DNA of 64,000 nt from Paraburkholderia dinghuensis (GCF_003837865.1 NZ_RQIS01000002.1:124001-188000); one strand, 5' to 3'; shown: positions 48,175 through 57,947, counted from the stretch's first letter. Numbers and translations are program-made. Notes: a model not told the origin generated them from the sequence alone.

Positions 48175-50139
48175 ATGCAACTAGGTGTCTGCTATTACCC
48201 GGAACAGTGGCCGCGCGCGATGTGGGCCGACGACGCGCGACGTATGGCCGAGCTTGGCATCACCCACGTGCGGATCGCTGAATTCGCGTGGAGCCGTCTG
48301 GAGCCGCGCGCTGGCGAGTTTGTGTGGGAATGGCTCGACGAAGCGATCGACACGCTCGCAAATGCCGGCCTGAAACTGGTGCTCGGCACGCCTACCGCGT
48401 CGCCACCGAAGTGGCTGATCGATGCGTATCCGGAGGTTCTGCCGGTGCGCGCGGACGGCGTGCGCTGGAATTTTGGATCGCGCCGTCACTATGACGTATC
48501 GAGTGAGATATACCGGCGCGAATGCGTGCGTATCGTGACCGCGATGGCGGCGCGCTACGGACGGCATCCGTCGATCGTGGCGTGGCAGACCGATAACGAA
48601 CTCGGTTGTCACGATACGGTGCCGAGCTATTCCGACGCGGCCGTGGCACGGTTTCATGCGTGGCTGCAGCGTCACTACGAGACCATCGATGCATTGAACG
48701 AAGCATGGGGCAACGTGTTCTGGAGCATGGAGTATTCGTCGTTCGACGCGATCGGCTTGCCCAACCTGACGCCCACCGATGCGAATCCGATCCATCTGCT
48801 CGACTTTCGTCGCTTCGTGTCCGACGAAGTGACGAGTTTCCATCGCGAGCAGATCGAGGTGCTTCGCGTGCATGCACCAAACGCGGACCTGCTGCACAAT
48901 TTCATGGGTTTCTTCACGACGTTCGATCATTATCGGTTCGCCGCAGACAGTGCGATCGACGTCGCCGCATGGGACAGCTATCCGATCGCTCGCACCGAAT
49001 CGATCGCGCTGCCGGAGGAACAGAAGGCGCGCTTTGCGCGCACCGGGCATCCCGATGTGTCCGCCTTCGATCACGACCGTTACCGCGGCATCGGTGCCGG
49101 GCGGTTCTGGGTGATGGAGCAACAGGCTGGTCCGGTTAACTGGGCGTCATGGAACCCGGTGCCCGCGAGCGGCATGGTGCGGCTGTGGGCGTACGAGGCG
49201 TTCGCGCATGGCGCGGAACTGGTGTCGTATTTCCGCTGGCGTCAGTGCCCATATGCGCAGGAACAGATGCACTCCGGGCTGAATCTGCCGAACAACGAGC
49301 TGTCGCCGGGTGGTGTCGAGGTGCAACGGGTGGCGCGCGAAATCGCAGGCAGTGTGGCGCTATCGACGCTTGCCGCCCCCGCGGGCGCGGCGACCGCACT
49401 CGTATTCGACTACGAGACGCAGTGGATGTTCGAGATTCAGAGGCACGGCAAGGGCTTCGACTATCAGACACTCGTGTTCGACTACTACGAGGCGTTGCGA
49501 GAAATCGGCCTCGACGTCGATATCGTGTCGAGCCACGCTGATTTTTCCGGGTACAGACTGGTGGTCGTGCCTAGCCTTGCCGTGATCGATCACGCGCTAG
49601 TCAAGCAGATTGCGCGCAGCGACGCGCAGTGGGTATTCGGACCGCGCAGCGGCTCGAAGACTGGCGCGTTCGCGATACCGGGGGATCTGCCGCCCGGCGC
49701 ATTGCAGCGCGTGCTGCCGATCCAGGTGCTGGAAGTCGAAACGTTGCGGCCGATGCTGGCACCAGCGCTGATTATCGAGGGCGTGCAGGGCAGTGCGCTG
49801 CACTGGCGCGAGCATGTGCGGGCCAACGGCGAGACGCGCGTCGTTGCGCGCTTCGACGATGCGTGGCCTGCGGTGCTGACGCTCGGCAACGTGCGCTACG
49901 TCGCTGGCTGGCTGTCGCATGAACTTCATCGCAAGGTGCTGCAAACAGCGGCGCGCGATGCGGACCTTGAAACGCAACTGTTAGCTGATGGGCTGCGGAT
50001 TCGCCAGCGCGGTGGCCTCACGTTCGCGTTCAATTTCGGTGCGCAAGCTGTGGAAGCGCCAGCGCCGCGAGATGCTGTGTTCGTGATTGGCGGGCCGAGT
50101 CTGGAGCGCGGTGATGTTTGTATCTGGAAGGAAGCGTGA
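48175..50139 (+). CDS. Beta-galactosidase, glycoside hydrolase family 42
   Basis: A 654-residue GH42 enzyme. The TIM barrel opens LGVCYYPEQWPRAMWADDARRM; the acid/base Glu is E142 in WQTDNELGCH and the nucleophile is E315 in FWVMEQQAGPVNW. A trimerisation domain and small C-terminal beta domain follow, as in the family. No signal peptide, so it acts on sugar in the cytoplasm, cleaving beta-galactosides. That needs an importer, and the one encoded beside it is broken. Confidence 0.93.
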   Translation: MQLGVCYYPEQWPRAMWADDARRMAELGITHVRIAEFAWSRLEPRAGEFVWEWLDEAIDTLANAGLKLVLGTPTASPPKWLIDAYPEVLPVRADGVRWNFGSRRHYDVSSEIYRRECVRIVTAMAARYGRHPSIVAWQTDNELGCHDTVPSYSDAAVARFHAWLQRHYETIDALNEAWGNVFWSMEYSSFDAIGLPNLTPTDANPIHLLDFRRFVSDEVTSFHREQIEVLRVHAPNADLLHNFMGFFTTFDHYRFAADSAIDVAAWDSYPIARTESIALPEEQKARFARTGHPDVSAFDHDRYRGIGAGRFWVMEQQAGPVNWASWNPVPASGMVRLWAYEAFAHGAELVSYFRWRQCPYAQEQMHSGLNLPNNELSPGGVEVQRVAREIAGSVALSTLAAPAGAATALVFDYETQWMFEIQRHGKGFDYQTLVFDYYEALREIGLDVDIVSSHADFSGYRLVVVPSLAVIDHALVKQIARSDAQWVFGPRSGSKTGAFAIPGDLPPGALQRVLPIQVLEVETLRPMLAPALIIEGVQGSALHWREHVRANGETRVVARFDDAWPAVLTLGNVRYVAGWLSHELHRKVLQTAARDADLETQLLADGLRIRQRGGLTFAFNFGAQAVEAPAPRDAVFVIGGPSLERGDVCIWKEA

Positions 50140-51030
50140 CGCCGGTTGGTCTTTAGCCCGGCGGGCGGCCTGATCTGGCACCTGCGGCAGACCATGAACT
50201 GCGTCGTGACGCCCCCACCGTTGCGGGCCGCCCCGGCCGTAACGGGGCGCCGGGTTCCCCGGCGGCGAACTCATCTTGTTTCCGCTATTGCAGATTCCGT
50301 GTTCGTCTGTGGACAGCCCCTTCGTTGCGTAGGGGAATAGACGTAAACACCTGGATTACAACGTGACGAAAGTACGCAAAAATTAGGAAATATCAAGTCG
50401 AGCGCAGTTTGGGTTGGAATTGCAGTATGAAAGACAGTGTGTCGCGTTGCTACGGTTTCCGTTTTCCGGCAGCGATCATCAGTGGCGCCATGCGCTGGCG
50501 GGGCAAAGCGGCGCCGAAGCGCGCCAGCAGTGGGGGGGCGTGCCTGCACCCCGACGCCGCGAAACGCGTATTTGTCACGGTACCAGCGTGCCTGGATAGT
50601 TGCGCCGTACACAATTCCCAGTCCACGCGTCGGCGCGAGCAGCTGATTCCCCAAGGGGACTCCCTTCGAGGCGTGTGCGACCTTCGCGATTCCCGGCGCA
50701 CACGGTTGTTTGTCCCGCGTACTGGTCCGGTACGTCAACATTTCGCCTTGATCCGCAACCGGATGAAGGCAGCCCGCCATCGTGCACCGCTCAACGCGCG
50801 TCTGTTCGCAGCGTATGGCCGGACAGGCGGGCGATTCGCCCAGGCAAGTCATAAGAGACTCTGACTTTAATGGAAGCCACAAACTATCCCCAACATCCGG
50901 CAGAACCCGAACGACGAATACCGTATCTCGATGCGTTCGATGGTGGTGTGTGGGGGTCTGGCGCCATAGGGTCATTGATGTCGGCGATTGCGTGGGCCGA
51001 TATTCGGCGTTTAGCGTAGGAGTTGCAGGA
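50140..51030. other. 890-base stretch with no recognised gene
   Basis: Several open frames cross it on both strands, the longest on the minus strand, but they lack motifs, a signal peptide and a ribosome site, and their Arg/Pro/Cys-rich composition looks like shadow translation. The right end includes the leader of the LuxR-type gene. It may hold decayed sequence. Confidence 0.5.
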
Positions 51031-51999
51031 ATGGGAACGTTGCAGTCGGCGACTGAAAACGGCAAAGCTGGAATTTGTTCGCCCGAACAGATGGAAATCG
51101 GCGCGCGCTTCGCGTCGGCCAGCAATCAACTTCCCGTTGCGAGCGGTGGTGAACAAGCCATTTCCGAACCCGCTGTCATGCGCGGCCTGGACGGCGCGCA
51201 GCGCTCGCTCCGCGATAGCTTGCTGCGCCAGGGCGGGCTCGTACGGGCCGATTTGCGCGATCTGGCTGCCCATTTGCTGCTCTACCTCGACGAACCCGCA
51301 GAGTTACTTACGGTCGTTCTGGAGTGGCTTACCGATAGATTGAATGCGGATCGTGCCGACGCCGGGTTGATCGCTTTCGGATCGCACGGCTATCAACCGA
51401 TGAAAGAGTGCATCCGGCCGGCGTTTGCCTCGATGCCGAGTGTTATCGGGACGAATTTCGATCTCTCCGATCCCACGCTGGAATTGAGCATCGCGTCGCG
51501 GATCCCCGTCGTGATCGATGACGTCGCAACGGATTGGCGGGTGAGCGCGCCGGTGCGTATCCAGTTGGGGAATGCCGGGGTGCAACGCAAACTGACCATG
51601 GCCCTGCGACCCGTCGGACGCTCCGTCGGCCTGGTTTGTCTCGACCGTGGTATGGGCGCGCCTGCATGGTCGCCGACTGCGGTTGAAACGTTTGCAGCAG
51701 TGGTGGGCCAGATCCTGAATCCCATTCTGCGTCCGATTACCGAAGGCAGCGAGATCCAGCTTCCCAGCACGACGCCTGCGCCGCAGGCGGTAGCCCTCAC
51801 ATCTGCCGAGAAGCGCGTTGCGCAACTGGTATTGAGTGGGTGCAGCTACAAGGAAATAGCAAACCGGCTTGGACGCGCGCCTTCGACCATTGATCACCAG
51901 TTGCGCGGTCTGCGCGAAAAGCTCGCCGTCAATTCGACGCCAAAACTGATTACAGCACTGCAAAAACTGGGTAGTCAGCTTTTCGACGCTCAGGACTGA
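51031..51999 (+). CDS. GAF-domain LuxR-family transcriptional regulator
   Basis: A 322-residue protein. Residues 75-235 look like a GAF sensory domain (LTVVLEWLTDRLNADRADAGLI ... RPVGRSVGLVCLDRG, wrapped). Residues 255-320 are a LuxR/GerE helix-turn-helix: LTSAEKRVAQLVLSGCSYKEIANRLGRAPSTIDHQLRGL. The ATG at 51031 has AGGAG eight bases upstream; the long upstream frame is not protein-like. It is convergent with the amine dehydrogenase operon and the best candidate regulator for the 33-bp inverted repeat at 56103-56221. Confidence 0.88.
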   Translation: MGTLQSATENGKAGICSPEQMEIGARFASASNQLPVASGGEQAISEPAVMRGLDGAQRSLRDSLLRQGGLVRADLRDLAAHLLLYLDEPAELLTVVLEWLTDRLNADRADAGLIAFGSHGYQPMKECIRPAFASMPSVIGTNFDLSDPTLELSIASRIPVVIDDVATDWRVSAPVRIQLGNAGVQRKLTMALRPVGRSVGLVCLDRGMGAPAWSPTAVETFAAVVGQILNPILRPITEGSEIQLPSTTPAPQAVALTSAEKRVAQLVLSGCSYKEIANRLGRAPSTIDHQLRGLREKLAVNSTPKLITALQKLGSQLFDAQD

Positions 52000-52053
52000 G
52001 GCCCGCGCCATTTCGCACGGCCCTCAGCAGCGCGTGCGTATTGACGGATCGTG

Positions 52054-52584
52054 CTAGTAATACGCAGTAGGGCTCGGTTTGCTGTGTTCTCGCAGGTAGC
52101 GGATCAACTCTGTTCTCACTTTCCCCGGATTGTCCAACTCCGGAGCGCGCAATCGTGCCACTTCTTCCGCCGTGTAGGGTTTGAAGGTCGGCGGCAGAAT
52201 TTTGCGGTTGAGGTCCAGCATGATGTAATTCAGCACGCCTGCCAGTTCATCGTCACTGAGCGACGCCGATGATGAACCCGGAACGCGCGCAATATACTCG
52301 CGCCCTTTCGGCGCGAGCAGCAATCGCGCGGAGGTGTTTTTCAGTGGCGGAATGCGGCCGATATCGCCGGCTCCGCCACTGTCGTGACAACCCATGCAGT
52401 CGAGCACGTAATTCTGCCTGCCCAGTTGAAGATCCGTTGCGCGTGCGCTCGCCGGTTCGCTGGCACGTGCAGATCCTCCGGACATCAGCGCGGCAAACGC
52501 GAAGAGGGCGCAGGCACCCACCCGGCTAGCTGCGCGAAATCCCGAAGCCCTGGCAGTAGACGGCTTGACTGACTGGATTGTCAC
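52054..52584 (-). CDS. Monohaem cytochrome c of the amine dehydrogenase operon (distal)
   Basis: A 176-residue exported protein. The heme site is CMGCH (63-67); a leader of about 42 residues ends at GSARASEP. No MP-type axial Met follows in the usual place; the only candidate is in VLNYIMLDLN. The GTG start overlaps the previous cytochrome stop as GTGA. It probably carries electrons from the TTQ enzyme to the respiratory chain, taking the place of amicyanin or azurin. Confidence 0.82.
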   Translation of the reverse strand: MTIQSVKPSTARASGFRAASRVGACALFAFAALMSGGSARASEPASARATDLQLGRQNYVLDCMGCHDSGGAGDIGRIPPLKNTSARLLLAPKGREYIARVPGSSSASLSDDELAGVLNYIMLDLNRKILPPTFKPYTAEEVARLRAPELDNPGKVRTELIRYLREHSKPSPTAYY

Positions 52585-53066
52585 TTTTGTGCGCCTCCGC
52601 CGTGTACCTGAGCGCGCTCGGCATAGACGTCATCAGGCGTAAGCGTAGCTTTACGCGCCTTTGCGACCGCGTCTGCGGTAACGGGCTTGGTCGATGCCGG
52701 AGCCTTGTCGACGCCGAAGATCAGATAGTTGGCCACGTTGGCGATATCTGCATCGGAGAGCGCAGCAAAGCTCGGCATCTTGAAGTTGAAATCTCCTCCA
52801 TCCACCGTAATCGGTCCGACCATGCCGTTTAGCAGCGTGTGAAGCAGGTGTGCGCGTCCGGCTTCGCTCGACGCGAAGACTGCGGGCATTTTCGTCAGCG
52901 GCGGAGCCAGACCTTCCATGCCGGTGGCGCCGGCCTGATGGCACACGACGCACTGCGATTCGAACACAGCGCTACCAGCGCTGGTGTTCACAGCTGCAGC
53001 GTTTCCATTCTGGATGGCAGCGAACATCACGACCGCTGCACACAGGGCGCGTTGCATTACTTTCAT
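52581..53066 (-). CDS. Monohaem cytochrome c of the amine dehydrogenase operon (proximal)
   Basis: A 161-residue exported class I cytochrome c. Signal peptide to about residue 24; heme site CVVCH (39-43); likely axial Met in FNFKMPSFAALSDADIANVANYLI. The ATG at 53066 overlaps the aauA stop as ATGA and GGAG lies upstream. A likely direct partner of aromatic amine dehydrogenase in the periplasm. Confidence 0.87.
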   Translation of the reverse strand: MKVMQRALCAAVVMFAAIQNGNAAAVNTSAGSAVFESQCVVCHQAGATGMEGLAPPLTKMPAVFASSEAGRAHLLHTLLNGMVGPITVDGGDFNFKMPSFAALSDADIANVANYLIFGVDKAPASTKPVTADAVAKARKATLTPDDVYAERAQVHGGGAQK

Positions 53067-53575
53067 GACTTCTTGACTCCAATTACTGCGGCGACCGAGC
53101 AGTGATAGTTGACATTGGCAGTGCCCATGCACCAGTTGATGTCGTTGTCACGCGAGAGCTTGTACAGCGGCGTTTCATTCTCGTTGGTATTGCAGAAGCA
53201 GCGCCCGCAAGAACCTTTACCGCAGCAGTCGTTATACGAAATGATGTAGTCGGTGTTGTCGGCCGGATTGCGGCAGGTACCGATCCACGTGATGGGCGAC
53301 GGGGTGGTGCCCGGTGGGCAGCTGCTCGACGATCCGCCGCAGCACTCGCACAGGAATCCGTCGATGGCGCAGTATTTCCAGTAGTCGCAGCTCTTGGGGT
53401 CGCTGCCGGCGGCACCGCCTGGCGTTTGGGCGTTCGCGGTCCGGTCTACGGGAAGCAGCGATGTCATCGCTCCGCCGACGACCATTCCGCCGAGACGGGC
53501 CAACGCGCTTCGGCGTGAACTGGAGACTGCAACGTTTCGCGCGGTGCGCTCGAAAAGCTGGTTGAATATACTCAT
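53063..53575 (-). CDS. aauA: Aromatic amine dehydrogenase small (beta) subunit, TTQ-bearing
   Basis: A 170-residue catalytic subunit. The two tryptophans that form tryptophan tryptophylquinone are W97 (SPITWIGTC) and W148 (NDINWCMGT); the catalytic Asp is D116 (SYNDCCG). The mature part has 14 cysteines for disulfides. A long leader with SRRSALARL suggests Tat-type export, as in MauA. Methylamine dehydrogenase shares this fold; the operon order aauB-E-D-A supports the aromatic enzyme but does not prove it. The upstream in-frame extension lacks a good start. Confidence 0.9.
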   Translation of the reverse strand: MSIFNQLFERTARNVAVSSSRRSALARLGGMVVGGAMTSLLPVDRTANAQTPGGAAGSDPKSCDYWKYCAIDGFLCECCGGSSSSCPPGTTPSPITWIGTCRNPADNTDYIISYNDCCGKGSCGRCFCNTNENETPLYKLSRDNDINWCMGTANVNYHCSVAAVIGVKKS

Positions 53576-53610
53576 GGGAAGCACCAAGGGAATAGATCGA
53601 ATCCGGGAGA

Positions 53611-54210
53611 TCAATCGGCCTGCGCGCGCAGGTACTCTTGCAGCGAGCCGACACCACGCTCATTGGCTACGAACAGGCTTTCGACTTGTTCGCGCGAATT
53701 GACGAGGCCCTTGGCACGGATAACGCCTTGGGCATCGAACAGGATGGCGTAGGGGAGTTTGCCGATCTGGTAAGCCATGCCGATATCCTGGGAAAGCACG
53801 TACGGATGGGCCGAAAGACGCTGCTTTTCATAGAAAGCCTGATGCTCGCCAAGGTCGCCATCGCTGACAAGAACCAGACGGAGTCGCGGTCCCTCTTTAC
53901 GCACGATATCGTTGAGGAGCGGCAGCAGCTTCTTGCAGATCGGGCAGGTGGTCGAGAGGAAGAACACCAGCGTCGCGTTGCCATTGGCCTCGACGCCGCC
54001 GATCTTGACCGGCTTCGACGTGATATCGCGGACTTCGAACGACGGTCCGACGGTACCCACCGCGGGTCCTTTATCGATCATCAGGGCGCCGACCGGCGAA
54101 ATGCGTTCGTGCAGCACGCCAACCTGGCGAATGACGGCGAGCCCGACCAGCGCGACGAGAAGAAGGCCAATCCAGAGCAGAACGGACGAAACAATGAGAG
54201 CGGTAAGCAT
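53611..54210 (-). CDS. mauD: MauD-like thiol-disulfide protein
   Basis: A 199-residue membrane-anchored thioredoxin-fold protein. Residues 5-27 form an N-terminal helix; the CPIC redox motif is at 89-92 (FFLSTTCPICKKLLPLL). MauD helps make the disulfides of the TTQ subunit in the periplasm. It lies 35 bases before aauA and ten after mauE. Called aauD in aromatic amine operons. Confidence 0.9.
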   Translation of the reverse strand: MLTALIVSSVLLWIGLLLVALVGLAVIRQVGVLHERISPVGALMIDKGPAVGTVGPSFEVRDITSKPVKIGGVEANGNATLVFFLSTTCPICKKLLPLLNDIVRKEGPRLRLVLVSDGDLGEHQAFYEKQRLSAHPYVLSQDIGMAYQIGKLPYAILFDAQGVIRAKGLVNSREQVESLFVANERGVGSLQEYLRAQAD

Positions 54211-54219
54211 GATTAAACC

Positions 54220-54768
54220 TTAGCGGGAAGAGGAGTAGGGCACCGCGAGCACTGCGTCGACAGTCAGCGAAATCACAGTGAGTGTGGCGATGCCGAAGAG
54301 CACGACGCAATCGTCGAGCAACGTCAGGTGGCGAACGGTAACGGACATCGTGGTTGCGGCAGCAATGGCGGCGACGGCCAGCGCGCGGGCGGCATGCCAC
54401 CACGTGATGCGTTGAGCGTCGGCCGGCTGCACGGCGGCGAATGGGCCGAAGCAACCGCAGTCGATCGACGTATTCCCCCGAAGCAGATTGAATGCGATGG
54501 CGGCCGTAAAACACAGTGCCAGTGCCGTTAGCACGATGCCCCCGAGCGCGCAGGTCGGGCCATAGAGCACGAGCAGCGCGCCGCCCGCTTCCGCGGCGGG
54601 GAAGAGTATCGAAAGGGGTGCGATCAACGAGTCCGGAAGCAGGCTGTAGCCGCGCAGTGCGTCGGCGAATGCAGCCTGGTTCGAGAACTTGGCGATCGCG
54701 GCGGCGAGAAAATAAATACTCATCGCGCCGACTGCGATGGCGTGAGCCGTAGGATCCGAAGTAAACAT
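54220..54768 (-). CDS. mauE: MauE-like membrane protein
   Basis: A 182-residue polytopic protein with about four to five hydrophobic segments and Cys in NTSIDCGCFGPFA, as in the MauE/DoxX-like family. It works with MauD in disulfide formation and maturation of the beta subunit. Order and spacing fit the standard B-E-D-A layout. Confidence 0.9.
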   Translation of the reverse strand: MFTSDPTAHAIAVGAMSIYFLAAAIAKFSNQAAFADALRGYSLLPDSLIAPLSILFPAAEAGGALLVLYGPTCALGGIVLTALALCFTAAIAFNLLRGNTSIDCGCFGPFAAVQPADAQRITWWHAARALAVAAIAAATTMSVTVRHLTLLDDCVVLFGIATLTVISLTVDAVLAVPYSSSR

Positions 54769-54779
54769 GGCTGTCGGGT

Positions 54780-55955
54780 TTATTGGTTAATCAGTTGCAT
54801 CGTGCTGGAGCCGAACTGCTTTTCGACATGGGCGATCTTGCCCGTCGCGGCATCCATCTGCACCAGCGTCGAGTCGGCAGTGATGCCGAACAACAGCGGG
54901 TGATCGGCGCTCTGGGAAACCTGTATGCCGAGGAACGGCATAAGGCTGGCGTCCTTGAGCGATGCAGTCAGATCGAGCTTGCGCAACAGTCGATGCGAAG
55001 CGACGTCGTACACCCAGACCTGGGTTCCCGGCTCCTTGTGCATTTTCATTTCGCCCTGGTGCATCAGGACGAACAACTCGCCGGTCTTGTTGTTGAGCGC
55101 ACCGACCTGATAGCCACCCGGGCGCCAGTTGCCGGCCGCATCTTCTTGCGAGAGCAGTGACCACGTCGGCAGGAACGCCGCCTTGCCTTGCGAAAGATCG
55201 ACCGTGTGGATCACACCGTTGAACGAGATGAAGAAGTACTTGTTGCCGCTGCGCAGGCCGTTGACGAACACCGGATCTTCATCGACGTTGAAGAATGCGG
55301 CGCTTTTTTGCCGTGAGCGTTCCGCACCCTTATCGTCGAGTGCGAGCTGGAGGATCGATCCGTCCGGACACATCGAGAAGAATTCGTGCTTGCCGTAAGG
55401 GTAGGCTTGCAGACAGGCGGCGGTGTTGATTTCACCGACGAATTGGCGCTTCGTTGTATCCACAACCGAAATCGACGTTGCCGGCGTGACGTTCGACACA
55501 TAGACGAACCGTCCATCGTCGCTAATGCTCGTGTCCTGGGCGGTCGGGATGGATTGCGCGTGCTTGGTCGGCAGGGTGATTTCGCCCAGGTGCGTCAACG
55601 TCTTGCGGTCGAAGATGTCGAGCACGTCGGTGCGCGTACCGCGCGTCAGCCGCGAATAGTAGATACCCGGCACGTAGATCGTGTCGTGATCGGGCGAGAT
55701 CGCCATTCCGTCCAGCGAAAATCCTGAATTGAGCTGGCCCACGAAATGTTGACTCTGGCCGTCGTACACCTGGACCGTGCCGGCTGCCATCGTGTTGAAA
55801 TTGTCGTCAATGCCGTAAATCCAGTTCGGATTCCAGTCCGGCACTTTATCGACCGTGATCGTTTCGATTTTTTCGGTTGCGCATGCGACCGGCGCCTGTG
55901 CTGACAACAGCACAGTGGCAAGCACGGCAACGCCTGAGATTAATCGTCGTGACAT
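54780..55955 (-). CDS. aauB: Aromatic amine dehydrogenase large (alpha) subunit
   Basis: A 391-residue periplasmic seven-bladed propeller. Signal peptide to about residue 26 (LSAQAPVACATE). The mature part begins KIETITVDKVPDWNPNWIYGIDDNF and has repeated YDGQ/FDRKT-like strands and AISPDHDTIYVPGIYYSRLTRG, as in AauB/MauB and related quinoprotein subunits. It forms the heterotetramer with aauA that oxidises arylalkylamines to aldehydes and ammonia. It heads the minus-strand operon. Confidence 0.88.
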   Translation of the reverse strand: MSRRLISGVAVLATVLLSAQAPVACATEKIETITVDKVPDWNPNWIYGIDDNFNTMAAGTVQVYDGQSQHFVGQLNSGFSLDGMAISPDHDTIYVPGIYYSRLTRGTRTDVLDIFDRKTLTHLGEITLPTKHAQSIPTAQDTSISDDGRFVYVSNVTPATSISVVDTTKRQFVGEINTAACLQAYPYGKHEFFSMCPDGSILQLALDDKGAERSRQKSAAFFNVDEDPVFVNGLRSGNKYFFISFNGVIHTVDLSQGKAAFLPTWSLLSQEDAAGNWRPGGYQVGALNNKTGELFVLMHQGEMKMHKEPGTQVWVYDVASHRLLRKLDLTASLKDASLMPFLGIQVSQSADHPLLFGITADSTLVQMDAATGKIAHVEKQFGSSTMQLINQ

Positions 55956-56102
55956 GGTTGTTCCTTATTACGCTCGGTCCGAGCTTGCGCGATTCGCCAG
56001 ATAAGGCGTCGCGAAGTGTCTCGAAGATGGAAATGGCGGGGCCTTGAGAGACGGTTCATTGGCCCATCGGGACCGAGTTTGCGTCGATGGCGGCCACGCG
56101 CC

Positions 56103-56221
56103 AATCGCGTAGATACGCTATAGGGATAGCCCTGATTGATGTGTTTTATTTCACTTTTCTGATGATTTAATTACTCGTCTCCATTTATTCAGGGTAATCC
56201 CTATCGCGTATCTACGCGATT
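56103..56221. promoter_or_regulatory. 33-bp near-perfect inverted repeat in the divergent promoter
   Basis: The arms at 56103-56135 and 56189-56221 match at 30 of 33 positions as reverse complements and are separated by 53 AT-rich bases. Each arm contains GCGTA-GA-TACGC and an ATAGGGAT word. The arms look like two operators facing the two divergent operons (aauB side and aldehyde dehydrogenase side). No gene was seen in the rest of 55956-56445. Confidence 0.75.
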
Positions 56222-56445
56222 TTCCTTCTCGGCGTCAAAACCTACTCTCCATTCCGACGAAGCGGCCGCAGTCGATCGATTGTGCGACTCGCTTTTCGTT
56301 AATTACGAATATGAAAGCGGCGAGTGCGCACGCATTTCAGTGCCCTGATCCGGCAAGCGGGTAGTCACAGGGGCTGTGGGCGTTGTGCCCGCGATTGCGG
56401 CAACGCTCTGAACCTATTTAAGAGCAACTGAAAACCGGAGTGCTA

Positions 56446-57888
56446 GTGAAAGTTCTGCGAAATTTCATCGATGGGCGTGAGGCTGACGCCGTCCGTGGCG
56501 AAACGTTGCATTTGACGAGTCCAGTCACCGCTCAACCGTTCGCTGTCTGCGCACGCAGTACGAAGGAAGACATCGATCTCGCGGTAGCTGCCGCAAAGCG
56601 ACAACTGGATGGCGGCGAATGGAGCAAGCTCGACGGGGCGCTTCGTGGCCAACTGATTCACCGTCTTGCTGATCTCGTCGAACGGGATGCCGCGTTGATC
56701 GCGGATATGGACGCCACCTGCATCGGACGTCCGCCGATCGAGCCGCAGATTCTGGACTTGCCGAATGCGATTGGCACGCTGCGCACGGCTGCCGGCTGGG
56801 CCGACAAAATCGAGGGTCGGACCATCCCGACGCCGGGCTACATGGGCATGCCGACGCTATCTTACACGACGCGTGAACCGGTCGGCGTGGTCGGGGCGAT
56901 CGTGCCGTGGAATACGCCTTTCATGATTACGTGCTGGAAGATTGGTCCGCTGCTCGCGGCGGGCTGCACGGTTGTTATTAAGCCATCCGAAGAAACGCCG
57001 ATGTCCGCGTTGCACCTTGCGGCATTGTGCAAGGAGGCAGGGATTCCGGACGGCGTCGTCAATGTCGTCTGCGGCTACGGCGAAGAAGCGGGCCAACCGT
57101 TGTGCGAGCACCCGGACGTCGACAAGATCACGTTCACCGGCAGCCCGGAGGTTGGTCGCATTATCCAGGCCACCGCAGGTCCGCTTTTCAAGCGCATTTC
57201 GCTCGAACTCGGCGGCAAGAGCCCGCAGATCATTTTCGACGACGCCAATCTCGATGCTGCGCTGCAGGGCTGCACGCTCGGCCTGTTCTTCAATCAGGGG
57301 CAAGTGTGCGCGGCAGGAACGCGAATTCTCGTGCATCGCTCGATCGCGGAATCCTTCGCGGCAAAGCTGGCCGATCGCGCGAATTCGATCGTGGTCGGCG
57401 ATCCCCGAAAGGAAGGCGTAACGATGGGGCCCGTCGCGAACAAGGCGCAGCACGAGCGCGTGCGGCATTTCATTCAGCTCGGCATCGAAGAAGGCGCAAA
57501 GATGCTTGCCGGTGGCGAAGTGAAGGGTGATGGCTACTTCGTGCGGCCTACGGTGTTCATGGGCCGCAACGACCATGCGGTCGCGAAGAACGAAATCTTC
57601 GGACCGGTCGGTGTCGTGATTCCGTTCGACACGGAAGAGCAGGCCATCGAGCTTGCGAATGACACGAACTATGGCCTCGCAGGAACCGTCTGGACGCGCG
57701 ATGTGTCGCGTGCCCACCGCGTGGCTCGTGCAGTGCGTGCCGGTGCGATTGGTGTGAACTGCTGGGCGCCGATCGATCCGCGGCTTCCGTGGGGTGGCGT
57801 GAAATCGAGTGGCCTCGGCCGCGAGTGTGGCTTGTCCGGCGTGCTTGCCTACACCGAGGAAAAAGTCGTAACGGTGCTGACCGCCTAA
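56446..57888 (+). CDS. Aldehyde dehydrogenase, phenylacetaldehyde-type candidate
   Basis: A 480-residue NAD-dependent aldehyde dehydrogenase. The general base is E255 (ISLELGGKSP) and the nucleophile C288 (FFNQGQVCAAGTR). The GTG at 56446 is chosen since GGAG lies five bases before it and the earlier GTG at 56440 overlaps that site. It is divergent from the aromatic amine operon and so probably oxidises the arylacetaldehyde that the dehydrogenase makes. Confidence 0.92.
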   Translation: MKVLRNFIDGREADAVRGETLHLTSPVTAQPFAVCARSTKEDIDLAVAAAKRQLDGGEWSKLDGALRGQLIHRLADLVERDAALIADMDATCIGRPPIEPQILDLPNAIGTLRTAAGWADKIEGRTIPTPGYMGMPTLSYTTREPVGVVGAIVPWNTPFMITCWKIGPLLAAGCTVVIKPSEETPMSALHLAALCKEAGIPDGVVNVVCGYGEEAGQPLCEHPDVDKITFTGSPEVGRIIQATAGPLFKRISLELGGKSPQIIFDDANLDAALQGCTLGLFFNQGQVCAAGTRILVHRSIAESFAAKLADRANSIVVGDPRKEGVTMGPVANKAQHERVRHFIQLGIEEGAKMLAGGEVKGDGYFVRPTVFMGRNDHAVAKNEIFGPVGVVIPFDTEEQAIELANDTNYGLAGTVWTRDVSRAHRVARAVRAGAIGVNCWAPIDPRLPWGGVKSSGLGRECGLSGVLAYTEEKVVTVLTA

Positions 57889-57947
57889 TTGGCCTTGCCG
57901 GCATGCGCGATGGCCGGTGACGGAAGCTGACTGACCCGCTAACCCTT

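Noticed and set aside
50271..51125. A 284-residue minus-strand frame in the gap before the LuxR-type gene
   Set aside because: No start context or motif and a composition like non-coding translation; kept only as a gene-free stretch.
53063..53575. Calling the TTQ subunit methylamine dehydrogenase (mauA)
   Set aside because: The fold is shared, but there is no amicyanin or mauC gene, and the B-E-D-A order with cytochromes and an aldehyde dehydrogenase fits the aromatic enzyme better.
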